Positions 1 through 12,265 of a DNA stretch of 64,000 nt are shown in pieces (within the stretch, counting starts at the first letter, position 1; each line of letters begins with the position of its first letter). The stretch covers positions 7,327,501 through 7,391,500 of the forward strand of contig JAYKKI010000066.1 of the NCBI GenBank assembly GCA_039881145.1, given 5' to 3'. The position numbers and the translations under genes were made by a program. The notes under the pieces are model-generated. The model was not told the DNA's origin, made no database searches, and worked only from the letters and a program-made list of their open reading frames with translations. The stretch is from Druceiella hillmani. Its lineage: Eukaryota; Arthropoda; Insecta; Lepidoptera; Hepialidae.

Positions 1-2075
1 AAGGTAGCTACCCATCATGATCTTTAACACTTAATAATTACTGATTGTGATCCAAATAAATATTTCAAATAAAATATTTAGAGTTATGAGTTTCAAAATA
101 AGATTTAATTAAGTTCCTATTGACTTTTTTCAACGTAGGAAGCAGAAAATCTATACCAACCACATTGCAAAATAAAAAAAAGATCGTATTTTAAATATTT
201 TTTGTTTTAACTAAGGCCGAGTTAATAATTGTGGAATATGAAGCTTGATATGTATTATTATGATCTTTTACTATAAAAACTTTTTTGTTCTTGAATATAT
301 GCAATATAAATTTACAATACTATATTCATTGTTTTTGTCAACTTATTTTTTAACAGTATTTTTTTCTAAATAAAAGCATTAATAAAAGTGTTGCACACAG
401 TCTCTTAGGAATTATTACAATATTTACAAGCGGAGAAAATTAAAGGTACCTGAAATAAAAGTGAACATCCTTAGTGGATCTAGAAGGACCCCTCCCCCCA
501 AATTAAAATAAAAGGTAATTAAATATAACAAAAATAAAACTGAATATTTGTTTTCATATTTTCTCTGTAAGGATAAAAGTGTGCATAAATTCAAGGTTCA
601 AATATAATACTTTTCTACACCTCCCCTAACATATTCTTTTCTAATTTTACTATTCAAGATAGCAACCTTAATTGGTCTTCTTCCAATATGAAGGGGTTTA
701 TTGCACGATCCTACTATAGAAGTTATAGAAGGTACCTCAAATAATTTGACCAATCAAAACCAACAACAAATTTGAGGAAGAAAATATGAACGCGAAACGG
801 TTTTATGTTTGTATTTAAATGTATAGTATCCTATATTATCAAAATTATGAAAGTGTTGCGTTTGCATTCAGAATGAGTCAATGATAGTAATTACAACAGG
901 TCGACATTTTCAGAGCAAATATTGATGGGTTAATATAAACCGTATCAGAGTTTATATATGCATTTTCGAACGCTCGTACAATCTAAAGGGAGCATCTAAT
1001 CGTAATCGTCTCTCTTTATATTTTATTTCTTAGAAGAACGAAAAAAATTAAAAGTTTACCCGAGCTAGAAAATTAATTCTGCCCTTGAGATAAGCCAGTA
1101 GATAATTGAAAAACATGTACAAACAATAGTACTTGGATTATAATTAGACAAATTGCAGACTTTTTGTTTTGGTCGTTAGATGGTAGCTAGGTCCTATAAC
1201 CGAAAAAATATGTACGGACGTAAAGACAAACTATCTTCTTTTTTGCTAGCCAATTATTGTTATTTCGTAGTAGTTATGAAGAGTTTGAATAACGATTTAC
1301 AATAATAAACTCCACTCAATATTTTATTTCTTAGTGATAAACATTTTTTTAGCTTTATGTTTAAGATATTGCAAAATGTCATTCTCATCAAAACTTTGGT
1401 TTACTACAGAACGCTGGTTTGACTAATTTTAGTATTAAGTTTGATTAGTTGGATTTAGTATATTAAAAATGTATTGTCTAATAATTTGAATTTTATCTAA
1501 TCGTCTGTCATTAAATTAAGTCTTACTTTACTCTACTGAGAAGGATATAAAACGACTAAAGATTAAAGTGTCATATAAAAAAGATATGAGTGAGAAGTAA
1601 CCTAATTTTCTTCTCACTTTGAATCAAACGAAATTTGTGGGAAAACTTAATTTCTGCATAAGTCAGTTCAATACATAATAAATTAATCATCTAACGTTTA
1701 CATATGAACAGAAAAAACTGAAACGAAACATGTTATCTTAATGAAAAACTTTAAAAATATACAAAAACTGATATGTTGGTCACACTGCAGTAAATTGCAT
1801 TAATTATGTCCAAATTGCACACTTCAAATATTTCTCTGTTATTGATAGGAATTACTTTATCGCAGGTAATTGAGTTTCATTTATCTTCAGCCTCCACGCC
1901 TATCGGAATACAATCTAATAGTAAACGGTCACGCGATACACAAACTATTGCCAGAATTTTATTTATTGCAATTATATCTTTTCTCTTCAGATTTTTCCGC
2001 AGTTTCTCTGCATGGTGCCTAGTAGCGGACGGCTTATGGGCTGGAAGGAAATTTATAAACGAAACAATTTATAGG
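1..2075 (+). repeat. Left arm of a large imperfect inverted repeat
   Basis: This arm matches the reverse complement of 3570-5715 nearly end to end. Collinear landmarks include the TTTAACACTTARTAATTACT block at its outer end, CTATTGACTTTTTTCAAC at 118-135, GGTCCTTCTAGATC-like sequence near 470-490, the AGGTACCT near 732 and GGCTTATGGGCTGGAAGG at 2031-2048. The block 2003-2065 aligns to 3573-3635 with 6 mismatches in 63 bases and no gaps. Homology still holds at base 1, so the true outer end lies outside the window. I see no transposase or other known coding domain. The ORF at 1806-2159 uses a different frame from the ORF in the partner arm, so neither is supported as a gene. It could be two inverted copies of an unknown element or an inverted segmental duplication. 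Confidence 0.85.
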
Positions 2076-3569
2076 AGAAACTTTTTCGGTATTGTTATTA
2101 AAATAAAAGTTAATGAGTCAATAAATGGTATTCAGAATTTGTACAGATGTGAACGATAAATAACGCGATTTTCTTTTAGGAACTAATAGATAAATTACCA
2201 AGCACGTGTTATAACATTATAAAAATACCTTCCACGGTTTTAATGTTTATTGATAGTTAAGTTTTCACATAAAAGTTTCACATTAAGTTTTCACAGTAAG
2301 ATTATGCAAATTTTTAATTTCTTAACATCGTCCATCAGGGTTTTAACACTGCATAGTCCATAATTTTAGACATATCGACTTGGTTTGCATGAAGTGATTT
2401 GAGATAAATATCTTATTTATTATATTAAATGTAAAAATATTAACCAAATTTATATTTGTTTAATACATACCCTTACAAATATTACCTTAAAGAGAACTTC
2501 TTGTTCCTGTCTTATTGATTAGCACTTTAGTTTAATACTCAAATGAAACTGAACTTTATAACGTACATACATTTAGAATTGATTCTTCTTTTCTCTGTTG
2601 TTCGTATTTTAAGTAAATATTGTTAGTTATTGTACTTTAAATTTATATACACGTAATACAATTAATAATGATTTATAAATGTATATGATATTAGAGATAA
2701 TTGCATTTAATTAGAATCTTTATAGTGTGCGTGCGTGCGTGCTTGCGTGTGCGTGCGTGTGTTTGTGTTTTCAGAGTTATTCCTGTTTTAGAGAGTTAGC
2801 AATATAATCTATATACACAATTTTTAAAGAGTTTTAAACACATAGTTTTGCATTCAATATCATTTTAATTGTCATATTATGTTAAGAGTACTAACAGTTA
2901 GCTCATTTTTGAAGTAACGAATATTTATAAATTTGATGACTTGGAACTTAATTTATTAAAAATAGTCATAATATAATTTAATGATATTTAATTCAATAAC
3001 TAAATAAAGGATTATTTTATGCATTTCGATTAAATAAATATTTCAATCTTTTATTAATGTGAAAATTGATGTGAAATACCTACCCACTGTGAGTAGAACT
3101 CGCAATACGATGATTGCGTGCACATTTAGATGCTTAAAATCATTTAAAAGAATGATTTTTACTTCCCACAAATTATTTACAAATATTAATTTTTCACAAT
3201 ATATCTGCCACATCTTTCACAAACGTAAAAACCTGGTACATATTTAAACAATATTTTTTCTTACCATTTAAATACATAATATATAAATATATTTATATAA
3301 TAAGTCTTATATATATAATATACATTACAAATTTACACACAAAATTAATTTAAATCATTTGTGTTAAGTTTACGTGAACATTATATCGAATCAAACACGT
3401 GTATATAAATTAGTCGATTATCATTTGTAGAGTCTACATAGATGTGATAATTTTTTTCTCCATTCGTTATAACATTATCAATATCAATACTTTTCAGATA
3501 TGTAAAATAATAATTTCCTTGGTAGGAGGTGAGGACACCTAACTCTAACAATATAAAGTTCAGCCAGAA
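2076..3569. other. Spacer between inverted-repeat arms, no gene seen
   Basis: AT-rich unique-looking DNA of about 1.5 kb lying between the two arms. It contains a short GTGC/GTGT microsatellite at 2725-2769 and a TA-rich patch at about 3270-3325. No coding domain, tRNA-like block or mobile-element end is recognisable. The inner limits of the arms are approximate, because the match fades gradually after 2066 and before 3573. Confidence 0.6.
2725..2769. repeat. GTGC/GTGT microsatellite
   Basis: Alternating purine-pyrimidine tract built of GTGC and GTGT units, with one GCTT interruption. It lies inside the spacer of the large inverted repeat. Such tracts can adopt left-handed DNA; no function is implied. 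Confidence 0.85.
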
Positions 3570-5715
3570 AATGTTTCGCTTATAAATTTCCTTCCAGCCC
3601 ATAAGCCCTTCACTATTAGGCACTATGCAGAGAAACTATGGGAAAATCTGAAGAGAAAAGATATCATTGATATAAACAAAACTCTGATAATTTGTGTATC
3701 GCGTGTCCGTCTACTATTAGATTGTATCTATAAATTAGTAGTTCATATTATTTCTAATAATTATAGTCATTGATAAATAATTGTTTTCTTAACTTTTAAC
3801 ATAAGGAAAAGTTACAAACTCTTCACAAAAAACATTTTATCTCATATTTAATAAAACATTTCAAAAAACTATACATTTATTGGAACTAAATAAATTCGTT
3901 TGTTAATTTTCCAAAAAGTACGAATAATGTGTGCAAGTCCGAATTTTATTGGTTCATTAATAAAATAAGTATTTGCTATGTGAATATAGGAAAACGTCGC
4001 TAAATGAGTATGCCAAACTTATAGAAAACAAAATTGTTTTCTATTAAATGCACAATCTATTATGTAAAAAACATTTCCTTTTTTCATTTTTATAAGATTT
4101 CCTTTGTGCAATAATGATAATATGCATTTTTGAGAATAAATCCCTTTCACAATGGGCCAATGGGCGTGGAGGCTGAAGATAAATGAAAATCAATTACTTT
4201 CGATGAAGCAATTCGTATTAATAACAGTGAAATATATGACGCGTGCAATTTGGGAATAGTTAATGCAATTTACCACGGTGTGCAGACTGCAGAATTTAAG
4301 TTTTTCCACAGATTTCTTTCCGATAACGGGTAAATTATTACACAATATATTTATCACATACCAAAGCCAACTAATTAAACCTAATACTAAAACGAGTCAA
4401 ACAAGGATTCTGGAGTAAAACCATAATTTTGATGGAAATGGCATTTTGTAAGATTTTAAATATAAATTTAAAATGAATTTTACTACAAAGAGGTAAGAAA
4501 AATATTGAACGGAGTTTATTTTTATATATGGTTATTCAAACTCTTCAAGACTGCTACAACATAATAATAATTTGGCAATATCTGGATAGCAAAAAATATA
4601 TCGTTTTTCTTTATTTCCGGACTTATCTTTTCGGTTATAAGTAAAACCTAGCTACCATCTAACGACCAAAACAAAAAGATTTCAATTTGCCTAATTCTAA
4701 TTTAAGTAATATTGCTTGTATATTGGATACTATTATCCGCTGGTTTAACTCAAGGGAGACCGCATATGATTAGGTGCTCCCTTCAGATTGTACAAACCTT
4801 CGAAAATGCATGTATAAACTCTGATATTTTTCATATTAACCCATTAATATTACCTCTGAAAATATCGTCGTTCTGTCCTCACTTTCATTCATTCGTCGTG
4901 GATGAAAACGCAATACTTTCATAATTTGGATAAAATTATAATACACAGAGTATATGAATGTCATCGTGTTGAGTGAAATACGAACACAAAACCGTTTCGC
5001 GTTTGTATTTTCATCCTCAAATTTGTTGATGGTTATGATTCATCAAAATTACCTGAGGTACCTTCTATAACTCCTGTACTAACATCCTCTATCAAAACCC
5101 CTTCCTATGTTGAAAGATGACCAATTACGGTTGCTTTATTGAACAGTAAAATTGGAAAAGAATATATTTGGGGAGGTGGAGAAAAGTATATTGAATCTTG
5201 AATTTATGCACAATTTTATCATTAAGGAGAAAATATGGAAAAATATATTCAGTGTTATTTTTATTATATTTTAATCAGCTTTTGTTTTATTTTATGAAAG
5301 GTCCTTCTAGATCAACTAAGGATGTTCAGTTTTATTTCAGTTACCTTTAATTTTCTCTGCTTTGAAATATTGTGATAATTCCTAAAAAGCTGAAAAAAAA
5401 ACCATTAATATAAAATGATATTTATAAATGGATATTCGAGACCATTAAAATGTCTAGATAGTTAAATATCGTAATAGGTCAGATCAATCTTCATATACCA
5501 CAATAAATAACTTGGCTTTAGTTAAAAAAAATATTCCAAATACGATCTATTTTTCCCAATAGATTTGGTATTGATTTCGTTCTTGCTCTGTTGAAAAAAG
5601 TCAATAGGAACCTAATTAAATATAACTGAAAAACTCATAACACAACAAATTTAATTTGAAATATCGATCACAATAAGTAATTACTAAGTGTTAAAAACCA
5701 TTATTCGTGGCAAAT
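3570..5715 (-). repeat. Right arm of the large inverted repeat
   Basis: Reverse-complement partner of 1-2075. Matching landmarks read inwards from the outer end: AGTAATTACT near 5679-5688, TTGAAAAAAGTCAATAGG near 5592-5609, GGTCCTTCTAGATC at 5300-5313, AGGTACCTTCTATAACTC near 5056-5073, TTCAGCCTCCACGCC (as its complement) near 4163-4177, and CCTTCCAGCCCATAAGCC at 3591-3608. The arms have drifted apart by many substitutions and small indels, so the duplication is not recent. Relative to the left arm this arm carries about 420 extra bases between roughly 3735 and 4155. Confidence 0.85.
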
Positions 5716-6059
5716 TTGTTTCTGAATTTTCATTATTACTATTAGCTCTCCTGTCTGCAATAAATTTAAGATTATCAACAAAACATAATATTTGTCGTAG
5801 ATGTATTGACGCTGTACATAAATTTTTGTTTTCAAATCAAATCATTTAAATGAAAATGCAAGCAATTTCTTTCCTCAAAAGCATACAATTTTTCCACATT
5901 TCAATATTATCAGTTTATATATTTTCACTGGGCAATTAAATTTACTGAATAGCAGCAAAATCTAAGACGTTTGTGAATTAAAATGTATTGGTATATTTAA
6001 GTTCTTACGTCAATATTTTTATCTCCATCATCAAAGCACATATTTCTTTAATAAAAGAA

Positions 6060-7160
6060 CACATAATAGATTAAATTTGAACAGAGTATTTTTAGTAGTA
6101 ATCGGACTAAGAAACCAAATTGTAGTGTAGTAACTAAAAGTGTTTAGTTGCGTTGAAACTTTTAGTTAGTTTGACCGCCTTTCCTAAAGGTGGAAGAAAC
6201 TGCTTTAAATTGGCTAATACCAATTGAGTTTAAGACCACTTTGAAAATGTTTTAATGAAAACACTTATAATTTAACAAAGCTCCTGATTACGTCGTCGTA
6301 ATTTTGTTATTATTAATCTTTATTTACAAAATTCTTATTGCTCTAAATATTTTAGCCAATGTGTTTTATTAACACGAGTGATTCGTTAATATATATTTTA
6401 TTTTAATTTTTGTATGCTAAATGTTTATTAAGTTTATATCTTTTTCATCGTTTGAATAAAAATAGTTTCTATATTCCGATATATAGATTTGGTTAGACAA
6501 TTATATCCCTATGTTATACTTTTGTAAAAATTTAACTTTCAGGAGAATTACTTTAAAATTAAAGCAGCCATTCGGTACCAACTGAAAACAACTATACATA
6601 AGAAAAATTATTCATAGGACTATGAAAAGTAATAATCGTAGTTATAAAATATTGACAGTTTCGCAAAAAAACTAAGGGTCACTATTGGTTTTATTCACAT
6701 TATTGCGTAATTCGACTATTTTTTCAATCGGTCTTCATTTTTAAAATAATTAAAGGCGAAATAATTTCATAATAAATGACAATATCACTTTATCCTATGA
6801 AATATATATTATGACACGATGTATGTATATTACTAACGGTAAAAAAATAAAATAAAGGGACATAAGTATTACCAGTAAACCATAGAATAAAATTTTGCTA
6901 CCATCGTGTTACGTTGCAGTGAATGATGAATTTCATTAAAACTACAACGTGCCAATTCCATCGGAATGAATTCCAGACCTAAAACATTTGTCATCTGACA
7001 AGCTATATTATTACTTAACTGGTAGGTAAAATACTTTTCCAATGGTGAAGTGTAAATTAGCTGAGTCGAATTAGGAACTTAGGAAAGGTCTCGTTTTATT
7101 GTTTACAGAATTAAATTCTATTTTTAGATAGAAATTTAATTAAATTATTTTTCTGAAAAT
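6060..7160 (+). repeat. Dispersed repeat family, copy A
   Basis: First of several diverged copies of an unnamed interspersed repeat. Shared landmarks in order: a GAGYACTTTTAG-like start, GACAAAGAAACCAA(R)TTATAAT, TTAGTTGCGTTGAAA, TTTTAGTTAGTTTGACCGCC, a GGTGGAAGAA block, then about 650 bases later TTTTGCTACCAT, ACTACAACRTG and a TCTGACAAGCTATATTATT block near 6995-7013. The copy may begin as early as 5885, where sequence resembling 14560 onward is seen. No ORF, tRNA-type promoter boxes or clear terminal repeats were found, so the element class is unknown. Confidence 0.7.
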
Positions 7161-7164
7161 ATTT

Positions 7165-10100
7165 CTAATTTATTAAATTTATATTAATCGCTTTTGCTTT
7201 TTGACTATTGATTTGTAATTATACTAGTAGAAAGGTCTTATACATGATTATTTGCAATAAATAATGCGTCACATTTGGTATATTATCGCGTGTTAAGGAA
7301 CATGTAATTTTTCTTATAAGAAACAATTTTCATTCCATTTCTGTTACAGTTGAATGGTACATTAATAGCTTTACTAATCCCTAAATATTAAATACGGCTA
7401 TTTTGGTAGTTTAAAATTTATGATAATTGCAAAAATTATGGAAATAAAATTTAAATAAATAATCGAAAATCTGACTCTTAAAATAAATACAAGTTTAAAG
7501 AAATTTAATTTATAGAAATTCATGATTATATAAATATTGACAATTCGATAGCTGTATACTATGGAGGACTGGAATATTATCACAATCTAATCGAAAAAAA
7601 TTACAAAATAAAAAACCAAATGGAAATTTTGCAGGCTCGTATGATTTATCATTAGTTTTGTAATTGAAGTTCTATGATTTTGGAAATTGAAGAATCGATC
7701 CAAATTCTTTTCGACAAATAATTAGAATCAAAATTTTAATTGATTTTTTATACGACAAACGACTATTGAAGCTAATTTTGTAATATTTACTGAATTCAAA
7801 GTAAGTGGCACTTATTAGGCTTTTTATTTGATATAAATGGAAATATAATAATGAACAAACCAAAAAACTGACTAAATCAGTCTTTAAGCATTCGGAAATT
7901 AATACAAATAATATGACAGTCAATTTAAGAAAATTGCGCTTGAGCATTTAATTTATTTGCAATCCAAAATGAAATATTAATCACGAATCATAGCGAAATT
8001 CTGGTGTCATTATACGTGCAAGTTCAAAACAATCCCATTCATCACTAGCTTACTAAAGAAGTGCGTTCAAATCGGGGTGGAAACACAAACTCACCCCTCA
8101 ATATAAAATTAAGTTAAATAAAGCGAGGGTGGTAAAATTGTAGAATAGATTGAGATATTTATAGAAGCATCGATTGTTTCTTTTTTTTATTTGCGAATAT
8201 CGATCTCGCACTGAGCTTCAGTATAACAAAAATAAAACCCCGGTTCCCAAATGCTTTACAATTTAGTCGGGATCTCAAAAATTCAGAATTGGATACCCAA
8301 CAATTCACTGATATATCAATAATTATATCCGACAAGGCTGATAACACAATGAACTTAATATTTTTGGTTATGTTTGTATGAAATAAAATATTGAGTAAAT
8401 AATTGTTAGTCATAGAGACGTAGGTATGTTTGTGAAGAGTAATCCTAAAGTAATGCATTTATGTTCCTGAAATTTTTCTTTTAGTTACGAATAGGCATCA
8501 GGGAGTAAAAAAATTACTTATAGTATATAATACCTTCTAAATTTTTTAGTTTCTGAACACTGCAGTATTTTAGGAAAAATGTCGTTTTAAAACTATTTCA
8601 TTTTAATTTGCTAATTTCGGGGCAAAATTTGCATTAATCGTAATTTAACCATTATTTACATTTGGAACTAGTTACTTCCGCGAGTTGGTACGCACGGGTA
8701 TCGAAAGGCATACCGATATATTTTTATAAACATACGGTTGCTGATCAAAACATACATTGTTCTCACACTATTTCACACTTTACTTCTGGCCATGCCCATT
8801 TCACTAATTAATTTCGAGTGGAAAATTTCTTTCATTGATTGAATAAAGATATAGTGCCATGTGTTATTGTAATAATATTACAATTGCCATAAGATTTTTG
8901 AAAATATTAATTGTTTTTCCGATAAAATAAAAACTATATAACACTTTAAGTTCACCTATGTGCTTTTTTAATCTTAATCTGAAGCGAGTCATTATTTTTT
9001 ACTTAAGACGTGCATAAACAAACACAGATAAGGAAGCTAAATAGAAAAATGATCTTAATGCAATTTAATATTTATATCAATTATATTCTTCCGTATATTA
9101 TTGTGTAAAGACACGGAAAGTTTACAGTTTTATTATATATACAGATATGTAAGTAAATATTTGTTAACCCAAAATACTTGCTTTGCACATCACTTTCCAT
9201 TTGGAATATTTAGATATATATAGCCTAAGAAATTCACAATAATTAAATCAAGAACTAACTTGACTTACCAAGGTAACTAAAATATCACAATGTCTTATTA
9301 CTTTGCCTGCCTTTGGAGAGCAACAACTTAAAGTTACGTGATATTGGCAAAAACTTTGCAATTTTTTACTATTAAACATTTTGGCAACTTCTTGGTTTTT
9401 TTCTTTCAACAAATAGTGTGTAAAACTAAAAGTAAGCTACACATTCCCCTGTTTTTTCAAATATTTTTCTTTAGAATTGTGTGTACAAAAATATAATAAA
9501 TTTTTGAATGCTTTTGGAATTTTCAATAAAAAAAAAGGAATCTCAGTTTGTGGTACGATTATAGCAGTATATATTGTAGCATATAGGGAAGTAATATTGC
9601 TCATTAGATAAGTGTCTATATTATGTTGGTGAACATTATGCTCACTAGTGGAGAATTGCTCATATGGGCTCTGTTTCGTCGTAACAAAAAAGACGTGAGA
9701 GAATTTTTTGTCAATGGTATTATATCCATAAATTCCTTCAATAAAAATCGACTATCTTTTGCGTGACCACTTACTATTTGAAAAGAAAATTAAAATAAAG
9801 TGAGCTGCATTAATTTCAATTAAAGGTACTTTAAATTAATCAATTTATATAAATGAGTATGGCATTACACATTCATTTTGCTGTTAAGTAGATTCTAAGA
9901 TGGGCTGCATTAATAAAACAAAAAATTAACGTATTAATTTTTTTTTTACTTTTTGCGAAAAGAACACAGTAATTAAGTTGATATTTTATTTGAGCTTAAA
10001 ATCATAGATTTATTTTAACTTTTCACGCTGCTGCTGGGTCTAAGTTATTAATTTTTCGTGATTAGAATCAATGATTTGGTTTTAATTCGGCGGATTAATT

Positions 10101-10840
10101 TACTTCATAAATAATGAAAATTTTTCTACATTCTTCATGTCTTAAGCTTACTCAAAAACGATATTTACTTTCTTTTGTAACGATTTAACAATGTGAATTT
10201 TGATCGTAAAGCTTAATAATTAGAATCGTTTATTCTTGTTTTATATGACAGAAGGAAAAAAATCGTCTTGTATATTCCTTTGCCATTGAGAAAAACTAAA
10301 ACAATTGAAAAGAAATGAAAACTTGAAATAAATTAAACTGTAGTAAATATTGCTCACCTGCGATTAAAAGTTTACACAGCATGTATATCTAAGAAAAATG
10401 TTAAAAAAAAATTAAGCCTATTTATTCCAAGTGTTAACTTATTGTTTGGATAGATCCTTTCCAAAGTTTGATTTGTGGATCATTGAACGAAAAGATTAAA
10501 GGAATTGGATTTTTTTCCGTTGGAATCGCAATTTTGACAATAACCTTTTTTGGCAAACGGCTGAGAATTATCAAATATTTGTTCAATATTTTCAGTTTAT
10601 TTTCATATACTAAATCAGCAGTACGGATTATAAACATGTTTTGTTACATCTACGTGCCTTTTATCTATATATACTTATGACGATAGATAATTTTTCATAC
10701 TAACTCGCTATTTAAAGAATCGACGTTGTACTTTAATTCGATCATTAATCACTCCTTCCGCATTAGTTCCCCCAGAAAGCAACAGCAACATTTCTCCTAA
10801 AAGTTTGAGACTAGCTTCTAACTGAAAAGTTTGATATTTT
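7165..10840. other. AT-rich interval, no gene seen
   Basis: I could not assign any function to this 3.7-kb stretch. Short openings on the minus strand (for example 7672-7947 and 8159-8458) are rich in Ile, Leu, Phe, Tyr, Lys and Asn, as expected for chance openings in AT-rich DNA, and show no known motif. A slightly GC-richer patch around 8030-8120 is not recognisable. Confidence 0.5.
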
Positions 10841-11129
10841 GAATATATTTGGCGTTAATTTTGTAGAAATTCATTATTCAAAATTAAATGAAACTACGTG
10901 ATGTAGTATTATTTTTACTTTCTTCAAGTTCTTTACTACGACCTAGGTTTCATTGTATTACAACATCTTCAGGTGGGATATTAGCAAAGATTAATTCTTA
11001 GGAACATCCAACAGCATTTATATGTTTCAAACAAACACAATAGCGGAAGCCGGGTTTGTGTGGGTTTTCCCACTTCTTATGTTAGTGAGTTTATTGTACG
11101 GGAGCGATGTAGGTTTTATTACATTCCCG
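10841..11129 (-). repeat. PLE terminal repeat (pLTR), downstream copy
   Basis: Begins GAATATATTTGGCGTTAATT and repeats at 13953-14131, 32588-32740 and 48438-48720. Compared with the copy near 48.5 kb it extends further, through a CGGGTTT-TGTGGGTTTTCCCAC block at about 11051-11071 and TTAGTGAGTTTATTG at about 11082-11096. Direct terminal repeats are the usual PLE arrangement, generated by tandem insertion. It contains a hammerhead-like motif on the minus strand. Confidence 0.85.
10935..10978 (-). ncRNA. Hammerhead-like ribozyme motif in PLE terminal repeat
   Basis: Read on the minus strand: CCCAC, CUGAAGA, a short hairpin (GUUGU, loop, ACAAU), GAAA, the palindrome ACCUAGGU, then C at the expected cleavage site followed by GUAG. 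This is the order of a type I hammerhead with a minimal stem III, as described for Penelope-like elements. CUGAAGA and GAAA are intact here. Stem I has one mismatch (CCAC with GUAG), one stem II pair is weakened, and there is an extra U after CUGAAGA. Activity is therefore uncertain. Confidence 0.65.
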
Positions 11130-11334
11130 AGAGTTATACGATATACCAGTATTTTAGTGAGGGTAATAAATTGAATTGTTATTATATGAGGTTGTACAAT
11201 GCAAATGTTCCGGTGTATGTAATAAAATTAAATGGTAGTTATTCTCGGTAATATATTTATACAAAAGCAAGGGTATCTGAAAGTTGGGACAAGGTTATAC
11301 CACTAATTCAAAATATCTCTGGTTTTATTTATTC

Positions 11335-11337
11335 ATA

Positions 11338-11393
<56 letters not shown>

Positions 11394-11405
11394 TATGTAT
11401 GTATG

Positions 11406-11466
<61 letters not shown>

Positions 11467-11467
11467 T
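11335..11467. repeat. (TA)n microsatellite inside the PLE
   Basis: Almost pure TA repeat with a central (TATG) interruption. It yields an artefactual Ile-Tyr repeat ORF on the plus strand. It sits between the end of the GIY-YIG coding part and the downstream terminal repeat. Confidence 0.95.
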
Positions 11468-11673
11468 TCATATTCATTTATTTATTTATTCCCTTAAATT
11501 TTTCTTTTATTTTATTTTATATACTTATATTTATATGTGTACTTGAGCTAAAACAATTTGAAGAGTACTGTAGTATCAATGTTGTCTAATTATGTCTAGA
11601 AGATATTAAGTATGGGTGATGGTATTATATTTAGTTGTTAATTTAATATATTAACCTTGGTGTATTTTTTATG

Positions 11674-11973
11674 TCAATTTATTTCTAATGTTTCTAGGAT
11701 ATTAAGTTTTTTACCTTTTGTATTTATTTGTAATATATAGGGGGAATTATCAGTATGAGGGTGGTGGTTATTTTCAATGAGATGTTTAACAAAGTAAGAT
11801 TCGTCTGGTTTGTTATTTCGACAGCTGGCTATGTGTTCTTTATATCTTGTAGTAAACTCTCTTCCTGTTTGACCTATGTATACACTATTACAGTCGTTAC
11901 ATTTAGGTTTATACATACCACTCTTTTTATATTTATCTATTTTTTCTTTACTATTAATAAGGGTTTTACCCAA
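11674..11973 (-). pseudogene. PLE GIY-YIG endonuclease domain (fragment)
   Basis: Translation shows GMYKPKCNDCNSVYIGQTGR followed by EFTTRYKEHIASCR, then YFVKHLIENNHHP and a closing LETLEI. This is the GIY-YIG nuclease fold: a GMY/YIG pair, the Arg of TGR, the KEH segment, and a late Glu as metal ligand. A CxxC pair lies between the GMY and YIG parts, as is typical for PLE endonucleases. The domain introduces target nicks during retrotransposition. It is open over about 100 codons, but its connection to the RT upstream is broken by stops and frameshifts, so it is best read as the 3' part of a dead PLE ORF. Confidence 0.9.
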
Positions 11974-12265
11974 GTTATTTAAAATACTATAAGAACATGT
12001 TGTATTATTTATATTTTTATTATTAGTTAAGAGTTTTCCTAATTTGAATGATACATTATCTTTGTATGAGATAGATATATAGTCGATATTATTATTATTT
12101 GGTACGACCGGGTATATTTCTTGTATTAGTATTTTTCCTAATTTATTATGGTACAGTTTTGTGACAATTGATGGGTTATAATTATTATTTACTGCGATTT
12201 GTTTTATAGTTTTTATTTCATTCTGTAAATTAGGTTTTTTAAAGGGATAGTTAAAGCTTTGTGAA

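Noticed and set aside
1806..2159. 117-codon ORF in the left arm of the inverted repeat, with a hydrophobic stretch
   Set aside because: The homologous region of the partner arm is not open in this frame, and the only block with a shared open frame uses a different one. No known motif.
5885..6060. Extension of dispersed repeat copy A further left
   Set aside because: Only scattered short matches to the region before copy B; boundary left at the first strong block.
8040..8110. GTTCAAATC-containing patch as a tRNA gene or SINE
   Set aside because: No A box at a suitable distance and no clover-leaf pairing.
11284..11589. ORF rich in Ile-Tyr (and similar ones at 30372, 34767 and 51846)
   Set aside because: Direct translation of (TA)n microsatellites.
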